64,000 nt of DNA from NCBI RefSeq assembly GCF_018861735.1, contig NZ_JAHLEB010000013.1, positions 37,046-101,045 on the forward strand, in the 5' to 3' direction. The position numbers were made by a program, and so were the translations under genes. Position 1 is the first letter of the stretch; each line of letters starts with the position of its first letter. Source of the stretch: Clostridium lacusfryxellense (GTDB lineage Bacteria; Bacillota; Clostridia; Clostridiales; Clostridiaceae). The notes beneath the pieces were generated by a model. That model was given only the letters and a program-made list of their open reading frames with translations. It had not been told where the DNA came from and searched no databases. Shown here in pieces: positions 1 to 8,656 of this stretch.

Positions 1-1
1 G

Positions 2-709
2 GATTTTCTTGAAAAAGATTTAGGTGAAGAGGGTATGAAAAAATCAATTATTGTATGTGCAACTTCAGATAAATCAGCCCTAGTAAGATTAAAAGGGGCA
101 TTTACAGCGACTGCCATTGCAGAATATTTTAGGGATCAAGGGAAAAAAGTTATTTTAATGATGGATTCAGTTACAAGGTTTGCAATGGCGCAAAGGGAAA
201 TAGGACTTGCAATAGGCGAGCCTCCAGCTAGTAAAGGGTATACTCCGTCGGTGTTTGCAATGTTGCCTAAATTAATGGAAAGAAGTGGAATGTCAGATAA
301 GGGATCTATTACAGCTTTTTATACAGTACTTGTAGATGGTGACGATTTCAATGAACCAATAGCTGATGCTGTAAGGGGAATACTTGATGGTCATATTGTT
401 TTATCTAGAGCCCTAGCTGGTAAAAATCATTTTCCTGCTATTGATGTTTTAAATAGTATTAGTAGGTTAATGTCTGAAATTACTACTGTAGATCATAAAA
501 AAGCTGCTTCTACAGCAAGAGATCTTATGGCAACCTATAAAGACTCTGAAGATTTAATAAATATAGGGGCCTATGTAAAGGGAAGTAATAAAAAAATAGA
601 TAATGCAATTAAGTATAATGACAACATAGAGGCTTATTTAAAGCAAGGAATGAACGAGAATACAGATATAAAGGTTAGTTTAGATGTTCTGAAAAATATG
701 TTTGATTAG
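2..709 (+). CDS. fliI: Flagellar export ATPase FliI, C-terminal part (5' end outside window)
   Basis: FliI is the cytoplasmic F1-beta-like ATPase that energises export of rod, hook and filament subunits through the flagellar type III gate. The open frame runs in from the window edge without a start, so about the first half, including the Walker A loop, is missing. What remains shows the Walker B region (VILMMDSVTRFAMAQREIG), the family-specific GEPPASKGYTPSVFA stretch and the GDDFNEPIADAVRGILDGHIVLSRALA segment, followed by the alpha-helical C-terminal domain. It is followed 24 nt later by fliJ, its usual partner. The internal ATG at 35 is not the real start because the family sequence DFLEKDLGEEG continues upstream of it. 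Confidence 0.95.
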   Translation, partial: DFLEKDLGEEGMKKSIIVCATSDKSALVRLKGAFTATAIAEYFRDQGKKVILMMDSVTRFAMAQREIGLAIGEPPASKGYTPSVFAMLPKLMERSGMSDKGSITAFYTVLVDGDDFNEPIADAVRGILDGHIVLSRALAGKNHFPAIDVLNSISRLMSEITTVDHKKAASTARDLMATYKDSEDLINIGAYVKGSNKKIDNAIKYNDNIEAYLKQGMNENTDIKVSLDVLKNMFD

Positions 710-733
710 TTTTTTTTGGAAGGGGGAATTTTA

Positions 734-1180
734 TTGGCTGATGTATACAAGTTTAGTTTACAAAAACTTCTTGATATTAGAAAAGATTTTGAGGATAAAA
801 GCAAACTTAAATTTAAAGAAGCGCAAAGAGAGAAAGATATGGTAGAAAAAGAGATAAATGATTTAAAAGAAAAGTATAAAAGTCATAAAAATATAGATTC
901 TTTTGAATCAGTTATTAATCAAAAAATAACACAAAATTATTTAAATGCTTTAAATTTCGCAATTGATAAAAATACAATAGTCTTTGAGGATAAAGAAAAG
1001 ATATTAGAGAAAAGAAGAGAAGAATTAAAAAAATGCCAGGTTGAAAAAAAGACTGTTGAGATTTTAAAAGAGAATCAGAAAATTGCTTTTTTAAAAGAAC
1101 AAAATCTAGTAGAACAAAAGAGCAATGATGAGTTTGCGCTTTTTGCTTTTATTAGAAATAATCATCGGCAAAGGAGGTGA
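734..1180 (+). CDS. fliJ: Flagellar export stalk protein FliJ
   Basis: This roughly 148-residue protein is rich in Lys and Glu and predicted to be nearly all coiled coil, as expected for FliJ, the stalk-like subunit that sits in the FliI ATPase ring and couples it to FlhA. The opening ADVYKFSLQKLLDIR matches the family N-terminus. I chose the TTG at 734 because a strong Shine-Dalgarno (GGAAGGGGG) lies at 718-726; an upstream in-frame TTG at 716 would overlap that site. Sequence conservation in this family is low, so identity rests on fold, N-terminus and position between fliI and fliK. Confidence 0.85.
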   Translation: MADVYKFSLQKLLDIRKDFEDKSKLKFKEAQREKDMVEKEINDLKEKYKSHKNIDSFESVINQKITQNYLNALNFAIDKNTIVFEDKEKILEKRREELKKCQVEKKTVEILKENQKIAFLKEQNLVEQKSNDEFALFAFIRNNHRQRR

Positions 1181-1185
1181 AATAA

Positions 1186-2685
1186 GTGAATGTAAATAGC
1201 AATATAATTACAAATCCTAAATCTAATTATAAAAGTCCTGGATTATCAAAAGATTATAGCAAAAAAGAAGAATTTAAAACAACTTTAGATGGTCAACAAT
1301 ATCGATCTACAAACAAAAATGCCAGCTCAAAATACAGTGAAAACCAAAAATCAGATAAAAAAAATAATGAAAACAAGAGCGATAATGTTTCTAATATCAA
1401 AGTTAAAGATCTTGCCGCAAAGGAAACAGACAACTCAACCAATAATAAAGAAGTAGGTGGAGTTGAATTAAAACAAAACACTGAAAAATTGTCAAAAGAG
1501 TTGGTAGGCGAAGATAAGACCTCAGATGATGCTGAAGAGATACAGCAGATGTTACAATCATTAATTTTTATGCTTCAAAATATTCCTGAAACTACGGATG
1601 TTGTTAAAGGTGAAAATGAACTTAATTCTACTAATTTAGAATCTTTAATTAATCTAAAACCATCAATTAAACTAGAACCTTCAATAGACGGGAATAAATT
1701 AGTCTCAAAGGAAAATAACACTCTAGAAAACAAGATCAGTGAAATAGTAAATTTGATGAAAACTCTAAAAGAAAGTAATGAATTATCACCTGAGATAAAA
1801 GATATGTTGAAAAGCAAGCTTAATCAAGTAATATCACTTGCAGAAAACTCAAAAGCAAGTAACGTTGTTTCGGATCAAATACTTAGTGTCATGAAAAAAC
1901 TAACTAGTGAAGTTAATGATGGTAATGGAGAGTTAGGTATATTAAAAAATCTTAGGTTTCAAAATATTTCAGTTAATAGTGAGGAAAAATCAATCAAAGA
2001 TAATCTATTAACAGAGTTAAGTTCTCAGAACACAAAGATAATTTCTGAAATTTCTCCAAATAAGCAAATGCCTAGTTCAGCTGATACTAGTGGAAATAAT
2101 AAAAATTCAGGTAATAGCTCCTTTGAAGAAAAGTTTCTTAAAAGTTTAATGGGTGAGGATAAGGATGAAACAAAAATATCAAAAGCAGTAAATTTTATGA
2201 ATCAATTTGAGTCTGTAAAAACTTCAGAAACGCCAAAAATTGTTGCTTCAAACAATTTAGTCATTGATAAAAATAATTTTGAAGTTGATGTGATTAAAAA
2301 TATAAAATTCATGGAAATTAATAATATTAAAAATCTAACAGTAAAAATGAATCCTAAGGAACTTGGAGAAGTAACAATTAGGCTTACTATGGAAAGCGGA
2401 ATTATGAAAGCAAGTATATCTGCTCAAAATAAGGAAACCTTTAATTTGTTAAACCTAAACATTCAAGATATTAGTGATAGATTGAAAAACATGGATATTA
2501 AAATTCAAAGCTTAGACATAAATATTTATCAGGATTCAACCTTTTTTAGTAAAGACTCTAGTAATAGAAATAACAATGAAAACCAAAACAACACCGCAAG
2601 TACAAATGTGGATTTAGATGAAGAAGATATTTCTATAACAAGCGATAACGTTATAGAAGAAAATCAGGTAAATGAATTCGTTTAA
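1186..2685 (+). CDS. fliK: Flagellar hook-length control protein FliK
   Basis: FliK is the exported ruler that stops hook growth and switches the export gate to filament substrates. The 499-residue product has a long low-complexity Asn/Ser/Lys/Glu-rich N-terminal region, then a Flg_hook domain at about residues 375-460 containing NLTVKMNPKELGEVTIRL, the typical core contacted by FlhB. A Asn-rich tail follows. The start is GTG at 1186 with AAGGAGGTG at 1171-1179 overlapping the fliJ stop. FlhB, its switch partner, is encoded about 7 kb downstream in the same operon. Confidence 0.92.
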   Translation: MNVNSNIITNPKSNYKSPGLSKDYSKKEEFKTTLDGQQYRSTNKNASSKYSENQKSDKKNNENKSDNVSNIKVKDLAAKETDNSTNNKEVGGVELKQNTEKLSKELVGEDKTSDDAEEIQQMLQSLIFMLQNIPETTDVVKGENELNSTNLESLINLKPSIKLEPSIDGNKLVSKENNTLENKISEIVNLMKTLKESNELSPEIKDMLKSKLNQVISLAENSKASNVVSDQILSVMKKLTSEVNDGNGELGILKNLRFQNISVNSEEKSIKDNLLTELSSQNTKIISEISPNKQMPSSADTSGNNKNSGNSSFEEKFLKSLMGEDKDETKISKAVNFMNQFESVKTSETPKIVASNNLVIDKNNFEVDVIKNIKFMEINNIKNLTVKMNPKELGEVTIRLTMESGIMKASISAQNKETFNLLNLNIQDISDRLKNMDIKIQSLDINIYQDSTFFSKDSSNRNNNENQNNTASTNVDLDEEDISITSDNVIEENQVNEFV

Positions 2686-2723
2686 TTATATTAAAATATA
2701 AGAATGCTTAAGGGGTGATTGAA

Positions 2724-3389
2724 ATGACAACTGATGCGACAACAGGACTAACAAATTCTGAAATAGCAAGTTTAGCAAGGGCTACAAGCAGAGGTACTAA
2801 AATTGTGAAAAAAGGTCAAGAAATGGATCAAAATTCATTTTTAAAAATACTTTCTGCAGAACTTACCAACCAAGATCCTACTAATGCTAAGGATGGTACA
2901 GAATTTGTAGCTCAAATGGCTCAATTTGCGTCTCTAGAGCAAATGACCAATATAAATAGCTCTATATCTTTTTCAACCTCAACTTCGCTGGTTGGTAAAG
3001 TGGTAGCTTTTAGCAGTTATGATTCAAATGGAGTGCAATACGGGGGCACTGTTAAGGCAGTTTTCCAGGAATCCGGTGCAACCTATATGGCAGTAAAACT
3101 CTCAGATGGTTCAGTAAAAGATTTTCCAGCTGACACTTTAACAGATGTTATAGATGTGCCAGATAACACATTAGAGTATTTAAATGGTAATATGGTGTTT
3201 TCTGCGGCTATTAGTTTAATTGGTAAGCAAGTTAAGACTGTAACTTTAGACGATGGTGTAGCATATTCAGGAACGGTTAAAAGTGTATTTAAAGATACTA
3301 CAGGAATTAAATTAACAATAGCTTATGATAAAGATGGTGTAGAAACAACTAAAGACATAAACTATGAGGATATTTCAAAGGCAGAATAA
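2724..3389 (+). CDS. flgD: Flagellar hook capping protein FlgD with duplicated C-terminal SH3-like repeats
   Basis: FlgD caps the growing hook and helps FlgE subunits fold in place. The conserved N-terminal part (MDQNSFLKILSAELTNQDPTNAKDGTEFVAQMAQFASLEQM) is clear; only fragments are quoted here as DQNSFLKILSAEL and AQMAQFASLEQM. The C-terminal half contains two similar blocks, starting with SLVGKVV near residue 88 and SLIGKQV near residue 163, each about 55-60 residues and beta-rich, so the Tudor/SH3-like domain seems to be duplicated. The ATG at 2724 is preferred to a GTG at 2715 because AAGGGGTGA at 2710-2718 is then well spaced. Confidence 0.92.
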   Translation: MTTDATTGLTNSEIASLARATSRGTKIVKKGQEMDQNSFLKILSAELTNQDPTNAKDGTEFVAQMAQFASLEQMTNINSSISFSTSTSLVGKVVAFSSYDSNGVQYGGTVKAVFQESGATYMAVKLSDGSVKDFPADTLTDVIDVPDNTLEYLNGNMVFSAAISLIGKQVKTVTLDDGVAYSGTVKSVFKDTTGIKLTIAYDKDGVETTKDINYEDISKAE

Positions 3390-3427
3390 TAAAAGTATTT
3401 AATTAAGATAGTAAGGTGAGGTTCAAT

Positions 3428-3829
3428 ATGTCGTATAGAGTGATAAATGGTAAACTTTACTCAAATGTAGACTTTACTGAGTATTCAGCAGAGGGACTTA
3501 AAAGTAAAAATGTTAAGGCAAATGAAGATAAAAACATCTTTAGTAAAATTTTAGATAAGCAGATAAAAAATGAAGAATCTTTCACTATATCTTCCCATGC
3601 AGCTCAAAGACTTAATAGTAGAAATATTGATTTTAATGATGATGATTTGAAGAAGATTAATGAAGGGATAAACATGGCTAACAAAAAAGGTGTAAAACAA
3701 TCCTTAATAATGTATAAGGATATGGCACTAATTACTAGTATAAAAAACAGGACCGTAATTACGGCTTTAGACAAAAATGAAAGTCAAGGGAAAATAATAA
3801 CCAATATAGATAGTGTAGTTATGATATAG
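3428..3829 (+). CDS. TIGR02530-type flagellar operon protein
   Basis: This 133-residue protein lies between flgD and flgE, the usual position of the TIGR02530 flagellar operon family in Firmicutes. The pattern FTISSHAAQRLNSRNIDFNDDDL followed by a helix and a beta hairpin ending in KNRTVITALDK fits that family; its biochemical role is not established, though a hook assembly role is often assumed. ATG at 3428 follows AAGGTGAG at 3413-3420; the GTG at 3416 lies inside that site and is unlikely to be the start. A gap of 121 nt follows before flgE, in which I see no gene. Confidence 0.8.
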   Translation: MSYRVINGKLYSNVDFTEYSAEGLKSKNVKANEDKNIFSKILDKQIKNEESFTISSHAAQRLNSRNIDFNDDDLKKINEGINMANKKGVKQSLIMYKDMALITSIKNRTVITALDKNESQGKIITNIDSVVMI

Positions 3830-3950
3830 GCCGGACCTTTTAGGAAGCTTAACTTTGTGGAATGATAGAAGCAAAGGGATAAAATATAATTACAAATAAA
3901 TTTTGGAATACGATTCTATTAAAATACAAAAACAAAACGGGGGTAATATT

Positions 3951-5090
3951 ATGTTAAGATCATTATACTCAGGAATAAGTGGAATGAAGGTTAATCAGGT
4001 TAAATTGGACGTTATTGCAAATAATATAGCAAATGTTGGGACTACAGCTTTCAAAAGCTCAAGAGTTAGATTTCAGGATATGGTAAGTCAAAGTATGTCT
4101 CAAGCCTTAGCTCCCGGAACTAATCAGGGTGGAGTTAACCCAAAACAAGTAGGACTTGGAGTACAAGTTGCGGGAATAGATACTATGGTAGGGCAAGGAA
4201 TGATGCAACCAACTTCTAGAAATCTTGATGTGGCTATGGATGGTGAAGGTTACTTGATGCTTGGTAAAGGGCAAACACCTAAAGGAACTGCAGTTGTAGG
4301 AATTATAGATGCAGCGGCACCTACAACCACTACAACTGGTGCAACTGCTTCAGGGGTTGCATTAAATACTGACAGTACAGTTGGTGCAACTAATGGACTA
4401 AACTTATCTTATACAAGAGATGGTGCTTTAACATTGGATAATGAAGGTAATTTATTGAATTCTGACGGATTAAGGATATTAGGATATTCAGTTACTGATG
4501 GCACAAGTGTAAGTTTAGATTATGATATTAATGGAAAATCAGTTTCAAAATATGTTAACGCAGATGACAAAGGTATCAAGACATCTCCTAATTTACTTCC
4601 ACTTGTTATTCCAGACACTATTTATGTTCCTGGTACCCCTGCAATAGCAGCTGTTGCTGCAAATGGTACTACACCTGCTGTTGTTGGTGTTGCTGCAACT
4701 CTTGGTACTACTGCAAGAATTACAACATTTTCAATAGAAAAAGACGGAACAATAAAAGCTGTTTTAGATAGTGGTAAAGTGGCAGTTCTTGGACAAATTG
4801 CTATGGTATCCTTTAAGAATCCTGCAGGGCTTGAGAAAGTAGGGGGAAATGTGGTTACTAATACCTCCAATTCTGGTGAGCCAGTAATAAGATCAGGGGT
4901 TGGAACTACAACAAACAATAATAGCGCAGGCTATGGCGACATGCTTCAAGGAATGCTTGAAATGTCAAATGTTGATTTAGCTGAACAGTTTACAGATATG
5001 ATAGTATCACAAAGGGCTTTCCAAGCATCAGGTAAAGCAATTACTACAGGAGATGAGATATTACAAGAAATAATAGGTCTTAAAAGATAG
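3951..5090 (+). CDS. flgE: Flagellar hook protein FlgE
   Basis: FlgE polymerises into the hook joining basal body and filament. The N-terminal rod/hook signature LRSLYSGISGMKVNQVKLDVIANNIANVGTTAFK and the C-terminal NVDLAEQFTDMIVSQRAFQASGKAITTGDEILQEIIGLKR are both present (fragments: DVIANNIANV, QRAFQASGKAI). At 379 residues it is close to usual hook protein size. The variable outer domain contains Ala/Thr/Pro-rich stretches such as AAAPTTTTTGATASG and a PAIAAVAANGTTPAVVGVAA duplication-like run. ATG 3951 with CGGGGG upstream is chosen over an upstream in-frame ATG at 3903. A terminator-like hairpin follows. Confidence 0.94.
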   Translation: MLRSLYSGISGMKVNQVKLDVIANNIANVGTTAFKSSRVRFQDMVSQSMSQALAPGTNQGGVNPKQVGLGVQVAGIDTMVGQGMMQPTSRNLDVAMDGEGYLMLGKGQTPKGTAVVGIIDAAAPTTTTTGATASGVALNTDSTVGATNGLNLSYTRDGALTLDNEGNLLNSDGLRILGYSVTDGTSVSLDYDINGKSVSKYVNADDKGIKTSPNLLPLVIPDTIYVPGTPAIAAVAANGTTPAVVGVAATLGTTARITTFSIEKDGTIKAVLDSGKVAVLGQIAMVSFKNPAGLEKVGGNVVTNTSNSGEPVIRSGVGTTTNNNSAGYGDMLQGMLEMSNVDLAEQFTDMIVSQRAFQASGKAITTGDEILQEIIGLKR

Positions 5091-5120
5091 TATAATTTAG
5101 CTAATTAAAATTAATTTGTA

Positions 5121-5167
5121 GTAAGTCTCAAATGCTTTTAGTATTTGGGACTTACCAAATTTTTTAT
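5121..5167 (+). terminator. Terminator-like hairpin between flgE and flbD
   Basis: GTAAGTCTCAAAT at 5121-5133 pairs with ATTTGGGACTTAC at 5143-5155 (13 bp, one G-U), with a 9-nt loop, and a run of six T follows from 5160. This looks like an intrinsic terminator or attenuator inside the fla operon. I see no strong promoter between it and flbD, so partial read-through is likely. Confidence 0.6.
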
Positions 5168-5225
5168 AACTTATTCTTATTAATATTTAATAATTAATAC
5201 TACATAAAATATCATAGGAGGTCCC

Positions 5226-5417
5226 ATGATAAAACTTACGGGTTTCAATAAAAAAGAATTTATTTTAAATGCTGAAATTATAGAAAAAATTGAAATAATG
5301 CCAGAGACATTAATAACGTTAATAAACGGCAAGAAATACATAGTTATTGAGAGTACAGATGAAGTAATTGAAAAAGTTGTTAAATATAAAAAGAGGATAT
5401 TCTCTGGGGAGTTTTAG
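5226..5417 (+). CDS. flbD: FlbD/SwrD-family flagellar protein
   Basis: This 63-residue protein starts MIKLTGFNKKEFILNAEIIEKIE and contains GKKYIVIESTDEVIEKV, the pattern of the small FlbD/SwrD family found between flgE and motAB or fliL. In Bacillus subtilis SwrD raises flagellar power by supporting stator function, and here the gene lies 11 nt upstream of motA, which agrees. ATG 5226 follows AGGAGG at 5216-5221. It is the first gene after the hairpin at 5121-5167, so its expression and that of motAB may be set apart from flgE. Confidence 0.85.
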   Translation: MIKLTGFNKKEFILNAEIIEKIEIMPETLITLINGKKYIVIESTDEVIEKVVKYKKRIFSGEF

Positions 5418-5428
5418 GAGGCAATAGG

Positions 5429-6241
5429 ATGAAAAAACATGATATATCGACCACTATTGGGCTTATAGCGGGGACTGGCTTAACCTTTTGGGGAATGGCT
5501 GCTGGTGGAACTAATTTAATAATATTTTTTGACCCGGCGTCAATAGCAATTACAGTTGGGGGATCGTTTGCGGCGTTACTTATAGCATACCCTGTTTCAG
5601 CAATGAAGAAAGTAATGACGCTTATTATACAATCTTTTAAAGAAAGTACATCATCAAATACAGAGATTATTGATAGTTTTACAAACTTGTCTAAAAAAGC
5701 AAGAAGAGAAGGTCTTTTATCTCTTGAAGATGAAATGTCTACTCTCACTAATGAATTTCTGAAAAAAGGACTACAAATGGTGGTGGATGGGCTAGAACCC
5801 GAAACTATAAAAGATATTATGGAACTGGAAATAGGTGAGATGGAAAGAAGGCATACTGATGGAGCTAATATGTTAAAAGCATGGGCAGCTTATGCACCAG
5901 CTTTTGGTATGATAGGAACCCTAGTAGGACTTATTCAGATGCTCGCCAATTTAAGTGATTCATCGGCCCTTGCTTCTGGTATGGGAAAAGCTTTAATAAC
6001 TACATTTTATGGTGCGTTACTTGCAAACATAATTTTAGTTCCTATGGCGCAGAATTTAAATTATAAATCGAGCATTGAAGTAAATAATCGAGAGATGATG
6101 CTTGAGGGAATACTTGCAATTCAATCTGGAGTAAATCCGAGAATTGTTGAAGAAAAATTAATGTCTTACCTAGCACCAAACGAGAGAATTAAATTTGTTG
6201 CAGATCATGCTAAAGAGGCTGAGGTGACAGAAAATGTCTAG
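5429..6241 (+). CDS. motA: Flagellar motor stator protein MotA
   Basis: MotA forms the pentameric ring of the ion-driven stator. The 270-residue protein shows the expected four membrane segments: two near the N-terminus (GLIAGTGLTFWGMAAGG and ASIAITVGGSFAALLIAYP) and two after the cytoplasmic loop (AYAPAFGMIGTLVGLIQML and ALITTFYGALLANIILVPMA). The cytoplasmic loop carries the charged GEMERRHTDGANML stretch that faces FliG. It overlaps motB by 8 nt, so the two are probably translationally coupled. Confidence 0.95.
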   Translation: MKKHDISTTIGLIAGTGLTFWGMAAGGTNLIIFFDPASIAITVGGSFAALLIAYPVSAMKKVMTLIIQSFKESTSSNTEIIDSFTNLSKKARREGLLSLEDEMSTLTNEFLKKGLQMVVDGLEPETIKDIMELEIGEMERRHTDGANMLKAWAAYAPAFGMIGTLVGLIQMLANLSDSSALASGMGKALITTFYGALLANIILVPMAQNLNYKSSIEVNNREMMLEGILAIQSGVNPRIVEEKLMSYLAPNERIKFVADHAKEAEVTENV

Positions 6242-6974
6242 AAAAAAAAGTGGCGGCGAAGAGATGCGAACAGATGGCTGGATGGCTACATTTGCTGATA
6301 CAATGACACTGCTTCTTACTTTCTTCGTTTTATTGTATTCATTTTCTACAGTTGATGCAGCAAAATTTAAACAAATAGCATCATCACTTCAATCAGTATT
6401 GACTGGTGAAAGTGGGAAAAGTGTATTAGATTCTACAGTGAAAAGTGGAGAGGTTCCAGTGGTGGGGGAATCCGTGCCATCTACAACGCCCTCAACAACT
6501 AATAGTACTGAAGACATGTATAAAAAAGTTCAAGCCTTCGTAAAGGATAAAAAACTAGATAATACTGTAGTAATAAAATCCGATAAACGAGGAGTTATAA
6601 TCCAGCTTAGGGAAAATATTATATTTGAAAGTGGGAAAGCAAACATTATAGATAAAAGTAAACCGGTTTTAAATTCAATATATACTTTAATATCTGCATT
6701 TCCTAATGATATTGTAATAGAAGGCCATACAGACAATATACCAATTAGCAATTATGAGTACAAAAACAATTGGCAATTATCTTCTGCTAGAGCACTTACA
6801 GTACTTGAATATTTTGTAGGAGGAAAGGCTCAAGCTAAGCAGGAACGATTTACATCAGTTGCATATGGTCAATACAAACCAATAGTCGCTAATAATAGCG
6901 ATGCGAATAGGGCTTTAAATAGAAGAGTAAATATTTTAATTGTCGCAAGCGACGAGGAGGCGAATACAAAGTGA
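6234..6974 (+). CDS. motB: Flagellar motor stator protein MotB
   Basis: MotB is the single-pass stator subunit that carries the ion-binding aspartate and anchors the stator to peptidoglycan. The membrane helix WMATFADTMTLLLTFFVLLYSF contains that aspartate (ATFAD). A plug/linker region rich in Ser/Thr follows, then an OmpA-like peptidoglycan-binding domain with the GHTDNIPI signature and NWQLSSARALTVLEYF. Length is 246 residues. The start overlaps the motA stop. The sequence does not let me decide between proton and sodium coupling. Confidence 0.95.
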   Translation: MSRKKSGGEEMRTDGWMATFADTMTLLLTFFVLLYSFSTVDAAKFKQIASSLQSVLTGESGKSVLDSTVKSGEVPVVGESVPSTTPSTTNSTEDMYKKVQAFVKDKKLDNTVVIKSDKRGVIIQLRENIIFESGKANIIDKSKPVLNSIYTLISAFPNDIVIEGHTDNIPISNYEYKNNWQLSSARALTVLEYFVGGKAQAKQERFTSVAYGQYKPIVANNSDANRALNRRVNILIVASDEEANTK

Positions 6975-7435
6975 GTGAGAAAGTAAAAAAAGGTGGAAAT
7001 AGTTTCAAAATAATAATTATAGTATTACTAGTATTGATTATAGTTGGCGGGGGTGCGTTTGCAGGTTTTTATTTCCTTGGCAATAAAAATGAAGTGGCTA
7101 CTACAACAAAACCAAAAGTTGTGCAAACTAATGAGGTAACTTATTCTTTAGATGAATGTACACTTAATTTAACAAATGAAGATGGATTTTTATATCTTAA
7201 GGTTTTAGTTTTCATTGGTTACGAAGATAATGCAGATTTAGCTGCTGAACTCGAAACAAAAAAACCAATAATAAGAGATACCGTTATAGCATCTCTTAGA
7301 GCGAAAAAAGATACGGATTTTACTACAAAAGGTGTCGAGCTTATAAAAACTGAGCTTATTGCAAGAATAAATCCACTCTTATCAAAAGGGAAAATTTCTC
7401 ACGTATATATTAATGATATAGTGATAAGCAGGTGA
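6971..7435 (+). CDS. fliL: Flagellar basal body-associated protein FliL
   Basis: FliL is a single-pass membrane protein that forms a ring around the stator. After a short basic cytoplasmic leader there is one membrane segment at about residues 12-34 (IIIIVLLVLIIVGGGAFAGFYFL), quoted here in part, followed by a periplasmic-side stomatin-like domain with LNLTNEDGFLYLKVLVFIGY. Length is 154 residues. The GTG start at 6971 overlaps the motB stop by four bases and follows GACGAGGAGG at 6951-6960. Confidence 0.9.
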   Translation: MSEKVKKGGNSFKIIIIVLLVLIIVGGGAFAGFYFLGNKNEVATTTKPKVVQTNEVTYSLDECTLNLTNEDGFLYLKVLVFIGYEDNADLAAELETKKPIIRDTVIASLRAKKDTDFTTKGVELIKTELIARINPLLSKGKISHVYINDIVISR

Positions 7436-7439
7436 TAAA

Positions 7440-7838
7440 ATGATAGATGGTCAATTTTGGTTATTAATTATAAAGATTATAATATTCTTACCATTCATAT
7501 TATTTATTTTATATTTATCATTAAAATATGGTGGAAATAAACTTCTAAAATTACAAGATGGAAGATATATGAAAATATTGGACAGAGTAGCACTATCTAA
7601 GGAAAATAGCATAATAGTTGTAAAAATTGGTCAAAAGGCATATGCTATGTCATCAAGTTCAAAAGAGGTTAACATTTTGTTTGAAGTGCCAAAGGATGAA
7701 ATTATTAATATTGAAAGCACTAAAGAGCTACCTCAATATGAAGACATGAAGGAATTATTTAAAAAACATATTTTGAAAAAGAAAACAAATCTTGAAAAAG
7801 AAACAAATGAGGAAGTTAAATATGAAATTAAAAAATAA
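7440..7838 (+). CDS. fliO: Flagellar biosynthesis protein FliO
   Basis: FliO assists assembly of the FliP ring of the export gate. The 132-residue protein has one N-terminal membrane helix (LLIIKIIIFLPFILFILYLSL) followed by a short beta-rich cytoplasmic domain (RYMKILDRVALSKENSIIVVKIGQKAYAMS), which is the FliO/FliZ pattern, and a highly charged Lys/Glu tail. Its last 17 bases overlap the chosen start of fliP. Family conservation is weak, so the call depends partly on gene order. Confidence 0.82.
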   Translation: MIDGQFWLLIIKIIIFLPFILFILYLSLKYGGNKLLKLQDGRYMKILDRVALSKENSIIVVKIGQKAYAMSSSSKEVNILFEVPKDEIINIESTKELPQYEDMKELFKKHILKKKTNLEKETNEEVKYEIKK

Positions 7839-8646
7839 AAATTTGTTTATTTTTGCTCTTGCTCTGGGGATAATCTGTGTAACTACTATAGGCATTGTAA
7901 ATGCAACTACATTGCCGATACCAAATATAAATATTTCAGTTGATAATGCAAACTCACCTAAAGAGTATGTTGATAATATTAAGTTATTAATGCTGCTTAC
8001 TGTACTTACACTGTTACCATCAATAATTATAATGTCTACTAGTTTTGTAAGAATAATTATAGTATTATCATTATTCAAAAGTGCAATTGGCGTTCAACAG
8101 GCAATACCTAAAGAAGTTATAATTGGATTAGCACTATTTTTAACATTTTTCACTATGGCGCCAACTTTTACAAAAGTAAATACTGAGGCTTTAACTCCCT
8201 ATTTAAATAATAAAATAACCCAATCTGTTGCCATTGAAAAGGGGTCCAAGCCCATGAGAGATTTCATGTTAAGGCAGACCAGATCAAAAGATTTAAAACT
8301 TTTTTTAGAAGTTGGGAAACTAGAAGATAAAGTTACTAATGTGGTTGATGCTAATGGGAAAGAAATTCTTACAAATGGGAAACCGAAACCCACTTACGAC
8401 AAAGTCCCACTATACGCAGTGGTTCCAGCTTTTATTATAAGTGAACTTAGGAGAGCTTTTGAAATGGGCTTTTTACTGTTTATCCCTTTTATTATAATAG
8501 ATATTGTTACGGGAAGTATTCTTATGGCTATGGGAATGATGATGTTACCACCAGTTATGATTTCGCTCCCATTTAAATTATTGTTATTCATTATGGTTGA
8601 TGGTTGGAATTTACTAGTAAAATCATTAATTATGAGTTTTAGTTGA
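7822..8646 (+). CDS. fliP: Flagellar export gate protein FliP
   Basis: FliP is the main pore-forming subunit of the export gate. The 274-residue product has an N-terminal signal-like hydrophobic segment, then SIIIMSTSFVRIIIVLSLFKSAIG, the soluble loop, and the C-terminal pair of helices with FEMGFLLFIPFIIIDI and MMMLPPVMISLPFKL. These are the hallmark FliP/SctR motifs. I use ATG 7822 because GAGGAAG lies at 7808-7814; a TTG at 7792 and an ATG at 7807 in frame have poorer sites. It overlaps fliO and is 10 nt from fliQ. Confidence 0.93.
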   Translation: MKLKNKNLFIFALALGIICVTTIGIVNATTLPIPNINISVDNANSPKEYVDNIKLLMLLTVLTLLPSIIIMSTSFVRIIIVLSLFKSAIGVQQAIPKEVIIGLALFLTFFTMAPTFTKVNTEALTPYLNNKITQSVAIEKGSKPMRDFMLRQTRSKDLKLFLEVGKLEDKVTNVVDANGKEILTNGKPKPTYDKVPLYAVVPAFIISELRRAFEMGFLLFIPFIIIDIVTGSILMAMGMMMLPPVMISLPFKLLLFIMVDGWNLLVKSLIMSFS

Positions 8647-8656
8647 GGTGAATTAA

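Noticed and set aside
3830..3950. Gap before flgE checked for a c-di-GMP riboswitch
   Set aside because: The conserved GEMM-I or GEMM-II core sequences were not found.
4622..4918. Open frame on the minus strand inside flgE
   Set aside because: It is a shadow of the Ala/Thr-rich variable region of FlgE, with no ribosome binding site of its own.
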